Shown here piece by piece: positions 18,494 to 27,678 of a stretch of DNA of 64,000 nt. Each line of letters opens with the position of its first letter. Within the stretch, counting starts at the first letter, position 1. Source of the DNA: Asticcacaulis sp. (GTDB lineage: Bacteria; Pseudomonadota; Alphaproteobacteria; Caulobacterales; Caulobacteraceae); the NCBI GenBank assembly GCA_024707255.1, contig JANQAC010000002.1:428001-492000 (forward strand), read 5' to 3'. Both the position numbers and the translations under genes were made by a program. Below the pieces are notes generated by a model. It was not told where the DNA came from. It saw only the letters and a program-made list of their open reading frames with translations, and searched no databases.

Positions 18494-21400
18494 ATGCCTG
18501 TGCAAAAGCCGATTTTTTACGATCCCACAGGGCGCCGCAAGAAGGTGTCCTTCCTGGGGGTGGTCAGTCTGATCGTCATGGCGGTGATCCTGTTCGTCGG
18601 CCTGGTGGCGTCGATCCTGATGGTGCCGGTGCCGAAAGGGCTCGACCTGCATATGGAATATCCAAAGCCCTCGGCATCGAGGATGGTGCTGAATCGCGCC
18701 GCGCCGCGCCACAGGCCGCTCAGTGTGCGCGGCGGAGCCGCCAGGGTGCAGCAGACGCTTGCCGGTTTCTATGTCACGGGGGACGATGCCTCACTGGTTT
18801 CCCTGCAAAAACACGTTAACAATCTCGACATGGTCATTCCCGGCCTGGCCTATGTCGGCGGCATGGATAACCGGTTCATTTACCTGGCCGACGACCAGTT
18901 TACCCAGACGATCCAGAATGCCCAGCACCGTCCGTCCGTGCTGATCATGGTGCAGAATATCACCGGCGGCCAGTGGCAGGGCGCCAATACGGCGCGGCTG
19001 CTGGCCAATCCGGCGGCGCGCCTGAAACTGATCGGCCAGATGCTCGATATGGTCAGCCGCGAAAAGGCCCAGGGCGTGGTGCTCGATTTCGAGACGCTGC
19101 CAGACCCCTCCCTGCGCAATTACCTGACCTTTGTCAGGCAGGCCCATGCCGCATTTGCGACGAAGGGCTACCTGCTGACCCTGACGGCGCCGGTCGATAA
19201 TCCCGTCTGGAACCTGAAGGCTTTTTCCGGCGCCGCCGACAAGCTGTTTCTGATGATTTACGACCAGCATTCCATGGTCGATCCGGCCGGCGCCATCGCC
19301 GCGCAGGGCTGGTTCAATGATCGCCTGAACCAGGCGCTGAAAAGCGTGCCGACGGACAAGGCCATCGTCTGCATCGGCAATTATGGCTACGACTGGTACA
19401 AACAGCCCAATGGCCAGTTGAAGGCCGATCCCACGACCGTGGCCGAAGCCTGGCGTATCGCCCGCGAATCGGATGCGCCCATCCAGTTCGACCCGGCAAC
19501 AGGCAATGCCTATTTCTTTTATGATGAGGAAGGTCTGCACCACGAGGTCTGGCTGCTGGATGGCGTCAGCGCATGGAACCAGTTACTTACCATCGCCGAT
19601 TCCAATGTTTCCGGCGTCGGCCTGTGGCGGCTCGGTTCGGAAGACCCGGCCATCTGGCAGGCTTTCAGCACCTACCAGACCAATGCCCTGCCTGACCTCA
19701 ACAGGCTGACCGCCCTGGGCGACAACCAGGTCTATGGCAATGGCGAGGTGGTCCATATCGAGGATACGCCCCAGACTGGTCGCCGTATCGTTACCTATGA
19801 CAAGGCGCGCGTGGCGCAGAACGAAACCTACCAGTCATTGCCGACGCCGTTCGTGGTCCGCCGCACCGGTTACAAGCCCGGTCGGCTGGCCCTGACCTTC
19901 GACGATGGCCCGGACGGCAACTGGACGCCGCAGATCCTGAAAATCCTGGAGGAGGAGAAGGTGCCGGCCACCTTTTTCGTCATCGGGGAAAAGGCGATTG
20001 CCCATCCGGCCCTGCTGCGCCAGATGGTGCGCGATGGCGACGATATCGGCAATCACTCCTACACACATCCGGACATGTCGAAGATTCCTGACTGGCAGAT
20101 CCGCTTTGAGCTGAACTCGACCCAGCGCGTAGTCGAAGCCTATACCGGCCGCTCGATGCGGCTGCTGCGCGCGCCTTACTTTGGTGATGCCGAGCCGACG
20201 ACCAATGACGAACTGGTGCCGGCCCTGGTGGCGCAGAAACTGGGCTATACCGATATCGGCCTGCACGTCGATTCCGAAGACTGGACGAAGCCGGGCGTGG
20301 ATAAGATTATCCAGAACGCCCTGGATGGCGTACATGACGGTGTGGCCAGCGAGCAATCGGCCACCTGCAAGACCTCGCCGGATGATTGCCGCTCCGGCCA
20401 GATCATCCTGATGCACGATTCCGGCGGCGAACGCAGCCAGACCCTCAAGGCCCTGCCGGTCATTATCCGCAAACTGAAGGCGGAAGGCTACCAGTTCGTC
20501 CCGGTTGGCGACCTTGTCGGCCTGTCGCGCGATCAGGTCATGCCGCAACTGAGTGGTCAGGATCTGCTGGAAGTACGCTTTGATGTTGGCATCTTCATGT
20601 TCATGGCGTGGATGGCAGCGGCGCTGAAATGGCTGTTCATCATTGCCATTGTGCTGGGAATCGGCCGCGCGCTGATTCTGTCTGGCCTGGCCATCTATGC
20701 CGAGTTCAACAACCACATGCAGCCGCCGGGTGATGACAAGCCGGAAGAGGCGGGGGCGGTGGCCGCCTTCGTCAATAACAGTTTCGTCAGTGTGCTGATC
20801 CCGGCCTATAATGAGGCGCGGGTGATCGAAAATTCATTACGGCGTGTGCTGGCCAGTGTCGGGGTGGCCCTGGAGGTTATCGTCGTCGACGATGGCTCGA
20901 AGGATGAAACCAGCGCCATTGTGAGCCAGGCTTTCGCGGATGACGCGAGGGTCCGCCTGATCACCCAGGCCAATGCCGGCAAGGCCAATGCGGTCAATAA
21001 CGGCATTGCCGCCTCCAGGGGTGACATCATCATCGCGCTGGATGCCGATACCCAGTTCGAGCCGGAAACCATAGCGCGGCTGGTCCGCTGGTTCCTGAAA
21101 CCGGAAATCGGTGCCGTGGCCGGCAATGCCAAGGTTGGCAATCGTTTCAACTGGGTGACGAAGTGGCAGGCGGTGGAATATGTCACCTCGCAGAACCTCG
21201 AACGCAGCGCGCTGGCCATGTTCGGCGCCATGATGGTAGTGCCCGGCGCTGTCGGGGCGTGGCGGCGCTCTGCGTTAGCGGAAGTCGGCAACTATCCGCA
21301 CAATACCCTGGCCGAGGACCAGGACCTGACCATCGCCATCCAGCGCAAAGGCTGGCAGGTGGCTTATGATCAGGACGCCGTGGCCTGGACCGAGGCGCCG

Positions 21401-21916
21401 GAAAGCTTCGGTGCCCTGATGAAGCAGCGCTTCCGCTGGGCCTTCGGCACCCTGCAATGCCTGTGGAAGCACCGTGGCATTTACCGGACGGGCCAGCCAA
21501 GAGGCCTGGCCTGGATCGGTCTGCCACAGGCCTGGCTGTTCCAGATCGTCTTCTCGGTGGTATCGCCGCTGATCGACTTCGCCCTGGTCGTCAATATCGT
21601 CGCCACGATCGTGCAGGTGTCGCAGCACGGCTGGGCGCAGACCAGCGGCGATCTTTGGCGAATGCTTGCCTACTGGCTGACTTTCCTGGCCATCGATGCG
21701 CTCTGCGGCGGTATCGCCTACTGGCTGGAACCGCGCGAAAAACGCTATCCCGTCTTATGGCTGTTGTCGCAGCGCTTCGTCTATCGGCAGATCATGTACT
21801 ATGTCGTGCTCAAGGCGCTGATGTCGGCCGGGCGTGGCTTGTATGTCGGCTGGGGCAAGCTGGAACGCAGCGGGCGGCTGGATGCGGCGGCGGGCATTAA
21901 CTCCCGCCGCGCTTGA
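18494..21916 (+). CDS. three-domain GH18-like / polysaccharide deacetylase / GT2 protein
   Basis: A 1140-residue inner-membrane protein joining three activities. Residues about 13-44 form a membrane anchor. Residues 80-430 form a GH18-type barrel outside the cytoplasm, with VVLDFETLPD and LMIYDQHSM, lacking the full DxxDxDxE motif. A NodB deacetylase follows (about 460-690) with TFDDGPDGNW and the metal-binding HSYTH. After helices near 696-735 comes a processive GT2 domain with VSVLIPAYNEA (764), VIVVDDGS, ALDADTQF, TEAP and QRFRW (976). More helices follow, as in PgaC or NodC. It probably makes and modifies a beta-linked N-acetylglucosamine-type polymer (inference). ATG 18494 is preferred to longer starts inside the upstream gene. 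Confidence 0.88.
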   Translation: MPVQKPIFYDPTGRRKKVSFLGVVSLIVMAVILFVGLVASILMVPVPKGLDLHMEYPKPSASRMVLNRAAPRHRPLSVRGGAARVQQTLAGFYVTGDDASLVSLQKHVNNLDMVIPGLAYVGGMDNRFIYLADDQFTQTIQNAQHRPSVLIMVQNITGGQWQGANTARLLANPAARLKLIGQMLDMVSREKAQGVVLDFETLPDPSLRNYLTFVRQAHAAFATKGYLLTLTAPVDNPVWNLKAFSGAADKLFLMIYDQHSMVDPAGAIAAQGWFNDRLNQALKSVPTDKAIVCIGNYGYDWYKQPNGQLKADPTTVAEAWRIARESDAPIQFDPATGNAYFFYDEEGLHHEVWLLDGVSAWNQLLTIADSNVSGVGLWRLGSEDPAIWQAFSTYQTNALPDLNRLTALGDNQVYGNGEVVHIEDTPQTGRRIVTYDKARVAQNETYQSLPTPFVVRRTGYKPGRLALTFDDGPDGNWTPQILKILEEEKVPATFFVIGEKAIAHPALLRQMVRDGDDIGNHSYTHPDMSKIPDWQIRFELNSTQRVVEAYTGRSMRLLRAPYFGDAEPTTNDELVPALVAQKLGYTDIGLHVDSEDWTKPGVDKIIQNALDGVHDGVASEQSATCKTSPDDCRSGQIILMHDSGGERSQTLKALPVIIRKLKAEGYQFVPVGDLVGLSRDQVMPQLSGQDLLEVRFDVGIFMFMAWMAAALKWLFIIAIVLGIGRALILSGLAIYAEFNNHMQPPGDDKPEEAGAVAAFVNNSFVSVLIPAYNEARVIENSLRRVLASVGVALEVIVVDDGSKDETSAIVSQAFADDARVRLITQANAGKANAVNNGIAASRGDIIIALDADTQFEPETIARLVRWFLKPEIGAVAGNAKVGNRFNWVTKWQAVEYVTSQNLERSALAMFGAMMVVPGAVGAWRRSALAEVGNYPHNTLAEDQDLTIAIQRKGWQVAYDQDAVAWTEAPESFGALMKQRFRWAFGTLQCLWKHRGIYRTGQPRGLAWIGLPQAWLFQIVFSVVSPLIDFALVVNIVATIVQVSQHGWAQTSGDLWRMLAYWLTFLAIDALCGGIAYWLEPREKRYPVLWLLSQRFVYRQIMYYVVLKALMSAGRGLYVGWGKLERSGRLDAAAGINSRRA

Positions 21917-23678
21917 TCCAGTCATCGACCTGCTGGGACAGGATATCGAGCGGCAGGGGGCCATTCTTCAGGATCTTGTCGTGGAAGTCGCGCAGGTCGA
22001 ATTTCGGACCCAGCGCGGCTTCGGCTTTCGCGCGCAATTGCCGGATACGGATCTCGCCGATCTTGTAGCCCAGGGCCTGGCCGGGCCAGCCGATATAGCG
22101 GTCGACCTCATTCTGGATAGACCGGTCGCTCATGCCGGTATTGTCACGCAGGCAGGCGACGGCCTGCTCGCGGCTCCAGCCTTTGACGTGCATACCGGTA
22201 TCAATGATCAGCCGGCAGGCACGCCACATCTCCAGCGACAGGCGGCCGAAGTCCTCATAGGGCGTGCGGTACATGCCCATTTCGACGCCGAGATGTTCGC
22301 TGTAAAGCGCCCAGCCTTCGACAAAAGCATTGATATCGTCGCGGCGGCGGAATTTCGGCAGGGAATCGTTTTCCTGCGCCAAAGCAATCTGGAGGTGATG
22401 GCCGGGCACGCCTTCGTGCATCGCCCAGGCGGTCAGGCCGGATGTCGGGCTCTGGTCGAGGTGGTCGGTATTGATGATTACCGTGCCGGGCACGCCTTGC
22501 GTCAAGCTGCCCGGATTATAGCCGGAGGACGAGCTTTTGAGTTGCGGATCGACCTCGTGGACGGTCAGGGGCAGGCGCGGCAGATTGTGGAAATAGAGCG
22601 GCAGCAGGCCCTGAACGCGGATCAGCACGCCACTGACCTTGTTGTAATAGTCCTCTGGATCGCGGGCACGGAACTGCGGATCGGTCAGCAGGAAGGTCTG
22701 GAATTCGGCGAAGCTGCCCTTAAAGCCACTGACCTTGATATCGGCATCCATCTCGGCCCGGATACGCTTGACCTCGCTGAGGCCCAGTTGGTGAATGGCC
22801 TCCGGCGTCATGTCGGTCGAGGCGTTGCGGTGGATCAGGTACTGGTAATAGGCCTTGCCATCGGGCACGTCGCCGATGGCGATACTTTCGGGCGCCTTGG
22901 GCACATAATCAGTTTTGAAGAAGGTAACGAGCGCGTCTTCCGCCGGCCGAACCTGGGCGGCGATAACCTGGGTGCCTTCGGAGACCAGTTTCGCACGGAC
23001 ATCGGCCGGAATGCTGTCCGGCAGGTTTTTCAGCGGGTTAAGCAAGCTGTGGTCAGCCACGGCTTGCGCGGCGTGACGCTCCATCACAACCAGCGCCTTG
23101 CTGGCTACCAATTTTGGTCGCATGAAGCCGGTCTGGATGCCGCGCTGCATGTTTTCCGTCTCGGTGGCATAGAAGGCGGGCAGGGCCTTGAGCTTGGCGA
23201 TCCAGGCACGAGCTTCCGCTTCGGTGCGCAGGACGACGCCAGCGGCGGCATAGTCGGGTATGGTGTAGAAACCATCACCCGTATTGAAGGGCAGGCGGGC
23301 CTCATCAAAATAAAGACCGTCGAGTTCCAGTTCCAGCCGGTCCTTGATCAGGGCCTGGTTAAGCGCCTGGTCGGGGCATAGGCTCGCCGGTGCGATGGCT
23401 TTCAGGCGGGCCATCTGGCTTTTCAGCGCCTTGCCATAGGCCGACAAGGCCGCGGTGCTGTCATCCGGCCATTGCGAAAGCGCCGCGAGATTGCCGTTGC
23501 TGCTTTCACGCAGAGGATCACGCGAGGCCGACAAGGCCTCGAAATCGGCAACGAGGCTGGTCATGGCCTTGTCCGGTGGACTGGCGCAGGTTGCGGCCGT
23601 TGCCGGTGTGGCCGCCTGGGCAATGCCGCCGGTCAGCAGGAGGGCGGCCAGGGTGAGGGTAGCGCTGTAACGGATCAT
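21897..23678 (-). CDS. secreted DUF885 family peptidase-like protein, copy A
   Basis: A 593-residue secreted protein; the signal peptide starts MIRYSATLTLAALLLTGGIAQA. DUF885 proteins are related to zinc metallopeptidases and carry an HExxPGHxxQ motif, here HEGVPGHHLQ near residue 420, with downstream conserved EGWALYSEHLG and SLEMWRACRLIIDTG. The C-terminus ends PLDILSQQVDDWIKRGGS. It follows copy B by ten bases on the same strand, forming a two-gene operon. This copy is clearly more diverged than B and C are from each other. Its proposed role here is cleavage of peptides released from glycoproteins (inference). Its 3' end overlaps the convergent GT2 gene by 20 bases. Confidence 0.85.
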   Translation of the reverse strand: MIRYSATLTLAALLLTGGIAQAATPATAATCASPPDKAMTSLVADFEALSASRDPLRESSNGNLAALSQWPDDSTAALSAYGKALKSQMARLKAIAPASLCPDQALNQALIKDRLELELDGLYFDEARLPFNTGDGFYTIPDYAAAGVVLRTEAEARAWIAKLKALPAFYATETENMQRGIQTGFMRPKLVASKALVVMERHAAQAVADHSLLNPLKNLPDSIPADVRAKLVSEGTQVIAAQVRPAEDALVTFFKTDYVPKAPESIAIGDVPDGKAYYQYLIHRNASTDMTPEAIHQLGLSEVKRIRAEMDADIKVSGFKGSFAEFQTFLLTDPQFRARDPEDYYNKVSGVLIRVQGLLPLYFHNLPRLPLTVHEVDPQLKSSSSGYNPGSLTQGVPGTVIINTDHLDQSPTSGLTAWAMHEGVPGHHLQIALAQENDSLPKFRRRDDINAFVEGWALYSEHLGVEMGMYRTPYEDFGRLSLEMWRACRLIIDTGMHVKGWSREQAVACLRDNTGMSDRSIQNEVDRYIGWPGQALGYKIGEIRIRQLRAKAEAALGPKFDLRDFHDKILKNGPLPLDILSQQVDDWIKRGGS

Positions 23679-23688
23679 GCGAAAATTC

Positions 23689-25464
23689 CTATTGATCGGC
23701 GTAAGGGCCTTTGCCGCCATCGGCGATGAAACGGTCAATACGGGCTTCGAGGACAGGCAGTGGCACGGACCCCAGTTGCAGCACGGCATCGTGGAACTGG
23801 CGGATATCGAACTTGTCACCCAGCGCCGCCTCGGCCTTGTGACGGGCCTTCCAGATGGTCATTTCACCGATATAGTAGGAGAGGGCCTGGCCCGGTGTAT
23901 TGATATAGCGGTCGGTCTCGGTGGTGATTTCGTGTTCGGAAAGGGCGGTATTATCGCGCAGGAAAGCCAGGGCCTGATCTCGCGTCCAGCCCTTGGCGTG
24001 CATACCGGTATCGACCACAAGGCGGCAGGCGCGCCACATCTGGTAGGTCAGCATGCCGAACTTTTCATAGGGCGTATGGTACATGCCCATCTCGACGCCG
24101 AGACGCTCAGCATAAAGCGCCCAGCCCTCGCCATAGGCCGAGATATAGGTCGACTGGCGAAAGTCCGGCAGGTCCTTGTTCTCCAGCGCCAGCGGCATCT
24201 GCCAGGCATGGCCGGGCGCGCCTTCGTGCAGCACCAGAGAGGGCAGGGTGTAGAGCGGGCGCGACGGCAGGTTATAGGTATTGAGGATCAGCACACCCGG
24301 CCCACCATTGCCGCCGGTATTGAAGGGGGCGATGGCGTCGGGTGTTGGGACAACGGCAAAACGCATCCGCGGCATCCGGCCGAAATACTGCGCCGCCTTG
24401 CCGTCAAATTCCTTTGAAATCCAGGCGCCCCTATTGAGAAATCCCTGTGGTGTCGTGGCGTAGAACTGCGGATCGGTGCGCAGGAAATCGTTGAACTGCT
24501 GGAGCGTTCCTTTGAAACCAACCTCGTCCATGACCGCCTGCATTTCCACCTTGATCTTGGCCACCTCATCGAGGCCGATCTGATGGATCTGGTCGGGCGT
24601 CAAATCGAGGGTAACATATTCACGGATCAGCGACTGATAATAGGCCCGGCCATCGGGCAGGTCATAGGCGGCGATGGTCTTGCGCGCGCCGGGAATATAG
24701 TCATTGCGCAGGAAGGTCAGCAGGGTCTTGTGGGCGGGAATGACGCTGTTGGCTATTGCCTCGGCACCGAGCTTTTTCAGTTCAGCCTGTTTCTCGGCCG
24801 GGATCGAGGCTGGCATGTCGAGGAAAGGGGTGTAGAAGACGGTCTGTTCCGGCGTCTTGTTCTCGAAAGTGATGGCCACCGAAGACTCACGGCCCTGCAG
24901 CGACACCTGAGAGGGCGTGAAACCGCGTTTCAGGCCGGCGCGCAGATTGTCGATATTCTGGCCGAAATAACGCGGCACGTCATTGAGATAGGCAATATAG
25001 TTGCGGTAGTCCTGCTCGGTACGCATCGGCTTGCGCGCGGCGTAGCTCAGGCCGTTCCAGAAGCCGAAACTCATTTCATAGCCGCGAAACCTTTGCCGTG
25101 AGGCCAGGGTCTCGATCTGGTTACGATAGACCGTGTAATTGACCTGCTGGTCGGGCGAGAGGGATTTCGGATCGATCTTGTCGAGTTGCGCCAGGGTATC
25201 GGTCCAGCGCGCCAGCTTGGCCTGCTGCGCGGCTTTCGAGACATCCGGAAAATGCGAACGGATACCGTCTTCGCCACTGTCGTCGTCATTATCGCCCGTC
25301 AGGGCCTTGCGCCATTTCCACTCTGTCTGCCAGAGTGTCTCGAAAGCGGCATCATTGGAAGACGCCATGGCCGGCGGAGCGGCGAAGGCCGGCATGACCG
25401 GCAGCAAGCCCATTACGCCAGACAGGATTGTGCCTAGCATGGCCGCTTTCATCAAATGCCGCAT
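23689..25464 (-). CDS. secreted DUF885 family peptidase-like protein, copy B
   Basis: A 591-residue secreted protein with signal peptide MRHLMKAAMLGTILSGVMGL, then LPVMPAFA. The putative metal site is HEGAPGHAWQ near residue 412, followed by SAYGEGWALYAERLGVEMGMYHTPYEKFG and MWRACRLVVDTGMHAKGW (overview only; core GEGWALYAERLG). Its C-terminal half is nearly identical to that of copy C (44.6-46.3 kb), so the two arose by duplication. It is the first gene of the B-A operon and has a GTATAC element 34 bases before its start. Confidence 0.87.
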   Translation of the reverse strand: MRHLMKAAMLGTILSGVMGLLPVMPAFAAPPAMASSNDAAFETLWQTEWKWRKALTGDNDDDSGEDGIRSHFPDVSKAAQQAKLARWTDTLAQLDKIDPKSLSPDQQVNYTVYRNQIETLASRQRFRGYEMSFGFWNGLSYAARKPMRTEQDYRNYIAYLNDVPRYFGQNIDNLRAGLKRGFTPSQVSLQGRESSVAITFENKTPEQTVFYTPFLDMPASIPAEKQAELKKLGAEAIANSVIPAHKTLLTFLRNDYIPGARKTIAAYDLPDGRAYYQSLIREYVTLDLTPDQIHQIGLDEVAKIKVEMQAVMDEVGFKGTLQQFNDFLRTDPQFYATTPQGFLNRGAWISKEFDGKAAQYFGRMPRMRFAVVPTPDAIAPFNTGGNGGPGVLILNTYNLPSRPLYTLPSLVLHEGAPGHAWQMPLALENKDLPDFRQSTYISAYGEGWALYAERLGVEMGMYHTPYEKFGMLTYQMWRACRLVVDTGMHAKGWTRDQALAFLRDNTALSEHEITTETDRYINTPGQALSYYIGEMTIWKARHKAEAALGDKFDIRQFHDAVLQLGSVPLPVLEARIDRFIADGGKGPYADQ

Positions 25465-25493
25465 ACTACCGTCTCCCTCACAATATAAGGCTT

Positions 25494-25512
25494 CACGGTA
25501 TACGGTATAATT
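25494..25512. promoter_or_regulatory. GTATAC operator candidate before DUF885 B/A
   Basis: GGTATACGGTATAAT lies in the divergent region between DUF885 B and the deaminase gene. GTATAC is at 25498-25503, and a TATAAT-like box follows after two bases. See the regulon finding. Confidence 0.6.
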
Positions 25513-25640
25513 TATTTTGACAATCCCACCTGTCAGGGCTTAATCACGATAGCGGTAACAGGCCGGATAGATTCATCGTGACGACGGACATAATATTTGT
25601 TCTGATAACGCCATGATCCTATTGCATGACCACTTTGTAC

Positions 25641-25658
25641 ATTGTATACGATATAATG
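25641..25658. promoter_or_regulatory. GTATAC operator candidate before the Hyp catabolic pair
   Basis: ATTGTATACGATATAAT is a nearly symmetric 17-base dyad (ATTGTAT-N3-ATATAAT, 6 of 7 pairs). GTATAC is at 25644-25649 and the deaminase ATG is at 25688. Repressor binding would cover the TATAAT box. Confidence 0.65.
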
Positions 25659-25687
25659 TTTAATGCGAAAACTCGTGGAGTAATGAG

Positions 25688-26602
25688 ATGACAATCGATT
25701 GGCGGGGTGTTTTTCCGGCCGTAACGACGCAATTCAAAGAAGACCTCTCAATCGATTATGCCGATACGCAACGCGTCGTCGATGATCTGATCCGGGATGG
25801 CGTCACCGGGATCATCGCCATGGGCACCTGCGGCGAGAACAACTCGCTCACCGCCGAAGAAAAGCGTCTACTGCTCAAGGCCATTGTCGAGGTTGTCGCC
25901 GGTCGCGTGCCGGTGGTCACCGGCGTTTCCGAACTGACCACGCCGCTGGCCATTTCATGGGTCAAGGACGCCGAGAGACTCGGCGCCAATGGCCTGATGC
26001 TGCTGCCGGCCATGGTCTATGTCCCCAAGACTGCCGAACTGGTCGAGCACTTTACCCAGGTCGCCAATGCCACGACATTGCCGATCATGCTCTATAACAA
26101 CCCGACGGCCTACCGTGTCGCCATCACCAACGAAGCCCTTGAAGCGCTCCGTCCGGTGAAGAACATCGTCGCCGTGAAGGAATCGACCGCCGACACCCGC
26201 CGCTTCACTGACATGATCAATGCCTTCGGCGATCGTTATGTCGTCTTCGCCGGTCTCGACGATGTGGCCTTCGAAGGTCTGCTGCTGGGCGCGCAAGGCT
26301 GGGTCTCCGGCCTGACCTCGGCCTTCCCGCATGAATCCGTCATGCTGGTCAAGGCGCTGGAAGCTGGCGATATCGCCACCGCCCGCGAAATCTACCGCTG
26401 GTTCCTGCCGCTTCTGCACCTCGATGCCGAACACGATCTCGTTCAGTCGATCAAGCTGGCCGAACAGATCATGGGCCGTGGTTCGGAACGCGTGCGTATG
26501 CCGCGTATGCCGCTGACCGGCGCCCGCCGCGCCGAGGTCACCGCCATGGTCGAAAAGGCCGCCGCAACGCGTCCGTCTTTGAAAATTACCAAAGCCGCCT
26601 AA
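25688..26602 (+). CDS. DapA-superfamily aldolase/deaminase, probably pyrroline-4-hydroxy-2-carboxylate deaminase
   Basis: A 304-residue class I aldolase-fold enzyme. It has the family motifs GTCGENNSLTAEEK, LYNNPTAYR (Tyr near 136) and VAVKESTAD with the Schiff-base lysine near 163. DapA relatives beside 4-hydroxyproline epimerase genes are generally the deaminases that convert 1-pyrroline-4-hydroxy-2-carboxylate to 2-oxoglutarate semialdehyde. That role is assigned here from context, because the next gene is such an epimerase. A lysine-biosynthetic DapA is less likely, given the location. GGAG stands ten bases before the ATG. It is transcribed with the epimerase. Confidence 0.85.
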   Translation: MTIDWRGVFPAVTTQFKEDLSIDYADTQRVVDDLIRDGVTGIIAMGTCGENNSLTAEEKRLLLKAIVEVVAGRVPVVTGVSELTTPLAISWVKDAERLGANGLMLLPAMVYVPKTAELVEHFTQVANATTLPIMLYNNPTAYRVAITNEALEALRPVKNIVAVKESTADTRRFTDMINAFGDRYVVFAGLDDVAFEGLLLGAQGWVSGLTSAFPHESVMLVKALEAGDIATAREIYRWFLPLLHLDAEHDLVQSIKLAEQIMGRGSERVRMPRMPLTGARRAEVTAMVEKAAATRPSLKITKAA

Positions 26603-26673
26603 GCTAAAGACCATTTGCGTCCTGAGGGCGGTTCGCGGTAACGCGGGCCGCCCTGAATTGTCTGGAGAGACTC

Positions 26674-27678
26674 TTGCGCCACACGTTTTTCTGTATCGAT
26701 GGCCATACGGCCGGTAATCCTGTCCGTCTTGTCGCCGGTGGTGCGCCGCTGCTGAAGGGTGCCAACATGTCCGAGCGACGCCAGGACTTCCTGGAGCGGT
26801 TCGACTGGATTCGCACCGGCCTGTGTTTCGAACCGCGTGGCCACGACATGATGTCCGGCGGTTTCCTGTATCCGCCGACTCAAGCCGATACCGACGCCGG
26901 TATCCTGTTCATCGAGACCTCCGGCTGCCTGCCGATGTGCGGCCACGGCACCATCGGCATGGTGACCTTCGCGCTGGAAAACGGTCTGGTGACGCCGCGC
27001 ACGCCGGGCAAGCTGAAGCTGGAAGTGCCCGCCGGCGTGATCAATATCGATTACACGACGAGCGGCAATAAGGTGACCTCGGTGAAGATCACCAATGTGC
27101 CGGCCTATCTGGCCCAGACCGGCATCGAAATCGATGTACCCGACTTCGGCAGGCTGACGCTCGACGTCTCCTACGGCGGCAACTATTACGCCATTATCGA
27201 ACCGACCGCCGACGGCCCCTATACCGGTCTGGATGATCTGGGCGCCGCCCGCATCATTGAACTCAGCCGTGTCATCCGCCAACTGGTGCGCGAAAAGTAC
27301 GAGCCGGTTCATCCGGTCGATCCGACCATCCGCGGCGTCAGCCATGTCCTGTGGGCCGACAAGCCTAAGAGTGAAAATGCCGATGGCCGCAATGCCGTCT
27401 TCTATGGCGAACGCGCCATCGACCGTTCGCCCTGCGGCACAGGTACCTCGGCGCGTCTGGCGCACCTGCACGCCCAGGGCAGGCTGAATAAGGGCGACCG
27501 CTTCGTCCACGAAAGCTATATCTGCAGTCAGTTCATCGGCCGCGTCGAAGACGAGGTCATGCTGGGCGACCAGAAGGCTATCATTCCGTCTATCGAAGGT
27601 TCGGCCATCTCGACCGGCTTCAATAACATCTGGATCGACCGCGAAGACACATTCTGGGCGGGCTTCCAGGTCGTTTAA
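26674..27678 (+). CDS. 4-hydroxyproline 2-epimerase (proline racemase family)
   Basis: Converts trans-4-hydroxy-L-proline to cis-4-hydroxy-D-proline by a two-cysteine proton exchange. Both catalytic cysteines are present: MCGHGTIG (Cys near 89) and DRSPCGTGTSA (Cys near 254). This separates it from trans-3-hydroxyproline dehydratases, which have Thr at the second site. The N-terminal FFCIDGHTAGNPVRLV is also typical, as is the length of 334. The start is TTG 26674, with GGAGAG placed correctly before it; no ATG fits the conserved N-terminus. The 71-base gap to the deaminase holds a GC-rich hairpin without a T run. Confidence 0.93.
   Translation: MRHTFFCIDGHTAGNPVRLVAGGAPLLKGANMSERRQDFLERFDWIRTGLCFEPRGHDMMSGGFLYPPTQADTDAGILFIETSGCLPMCGHGTIGMVTFALENGLVTPRTPGKLKLEVPAGVINIDYTTSGNKVTSVKITNVPAYLAQTGIEIDVPDFGRLTLDVSYGGNYYAIIEPTADGPYTGLDDLGAARIIELSRVIRQLVREKYEPVHPVDPTIRGVSHVLWADKPKSENADGRNAVFYGERAIDRSPCGTGTSARLAHLHAQGRLNKGDRFVHESYICSQFIGRVEDEVMLGDQKAIIPSIEGSAISTGFNNIWIDREDTFWAGFQVV

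Noticed and set aside
21834..23381. 515-codon plus-strand open frame opposite DUF885 A
   Set aside because: The minus-strand frame has signal peptide and HEGVPGHHLQ; the plus frame has nothing recognisable.
26619..26655. GC-rich hairpin between deaminase and epimerase genes as a terminator
   Set aside because: No T run follows, and the two genes act in one pathway; at most it slows transcription or stabilises mRNA.
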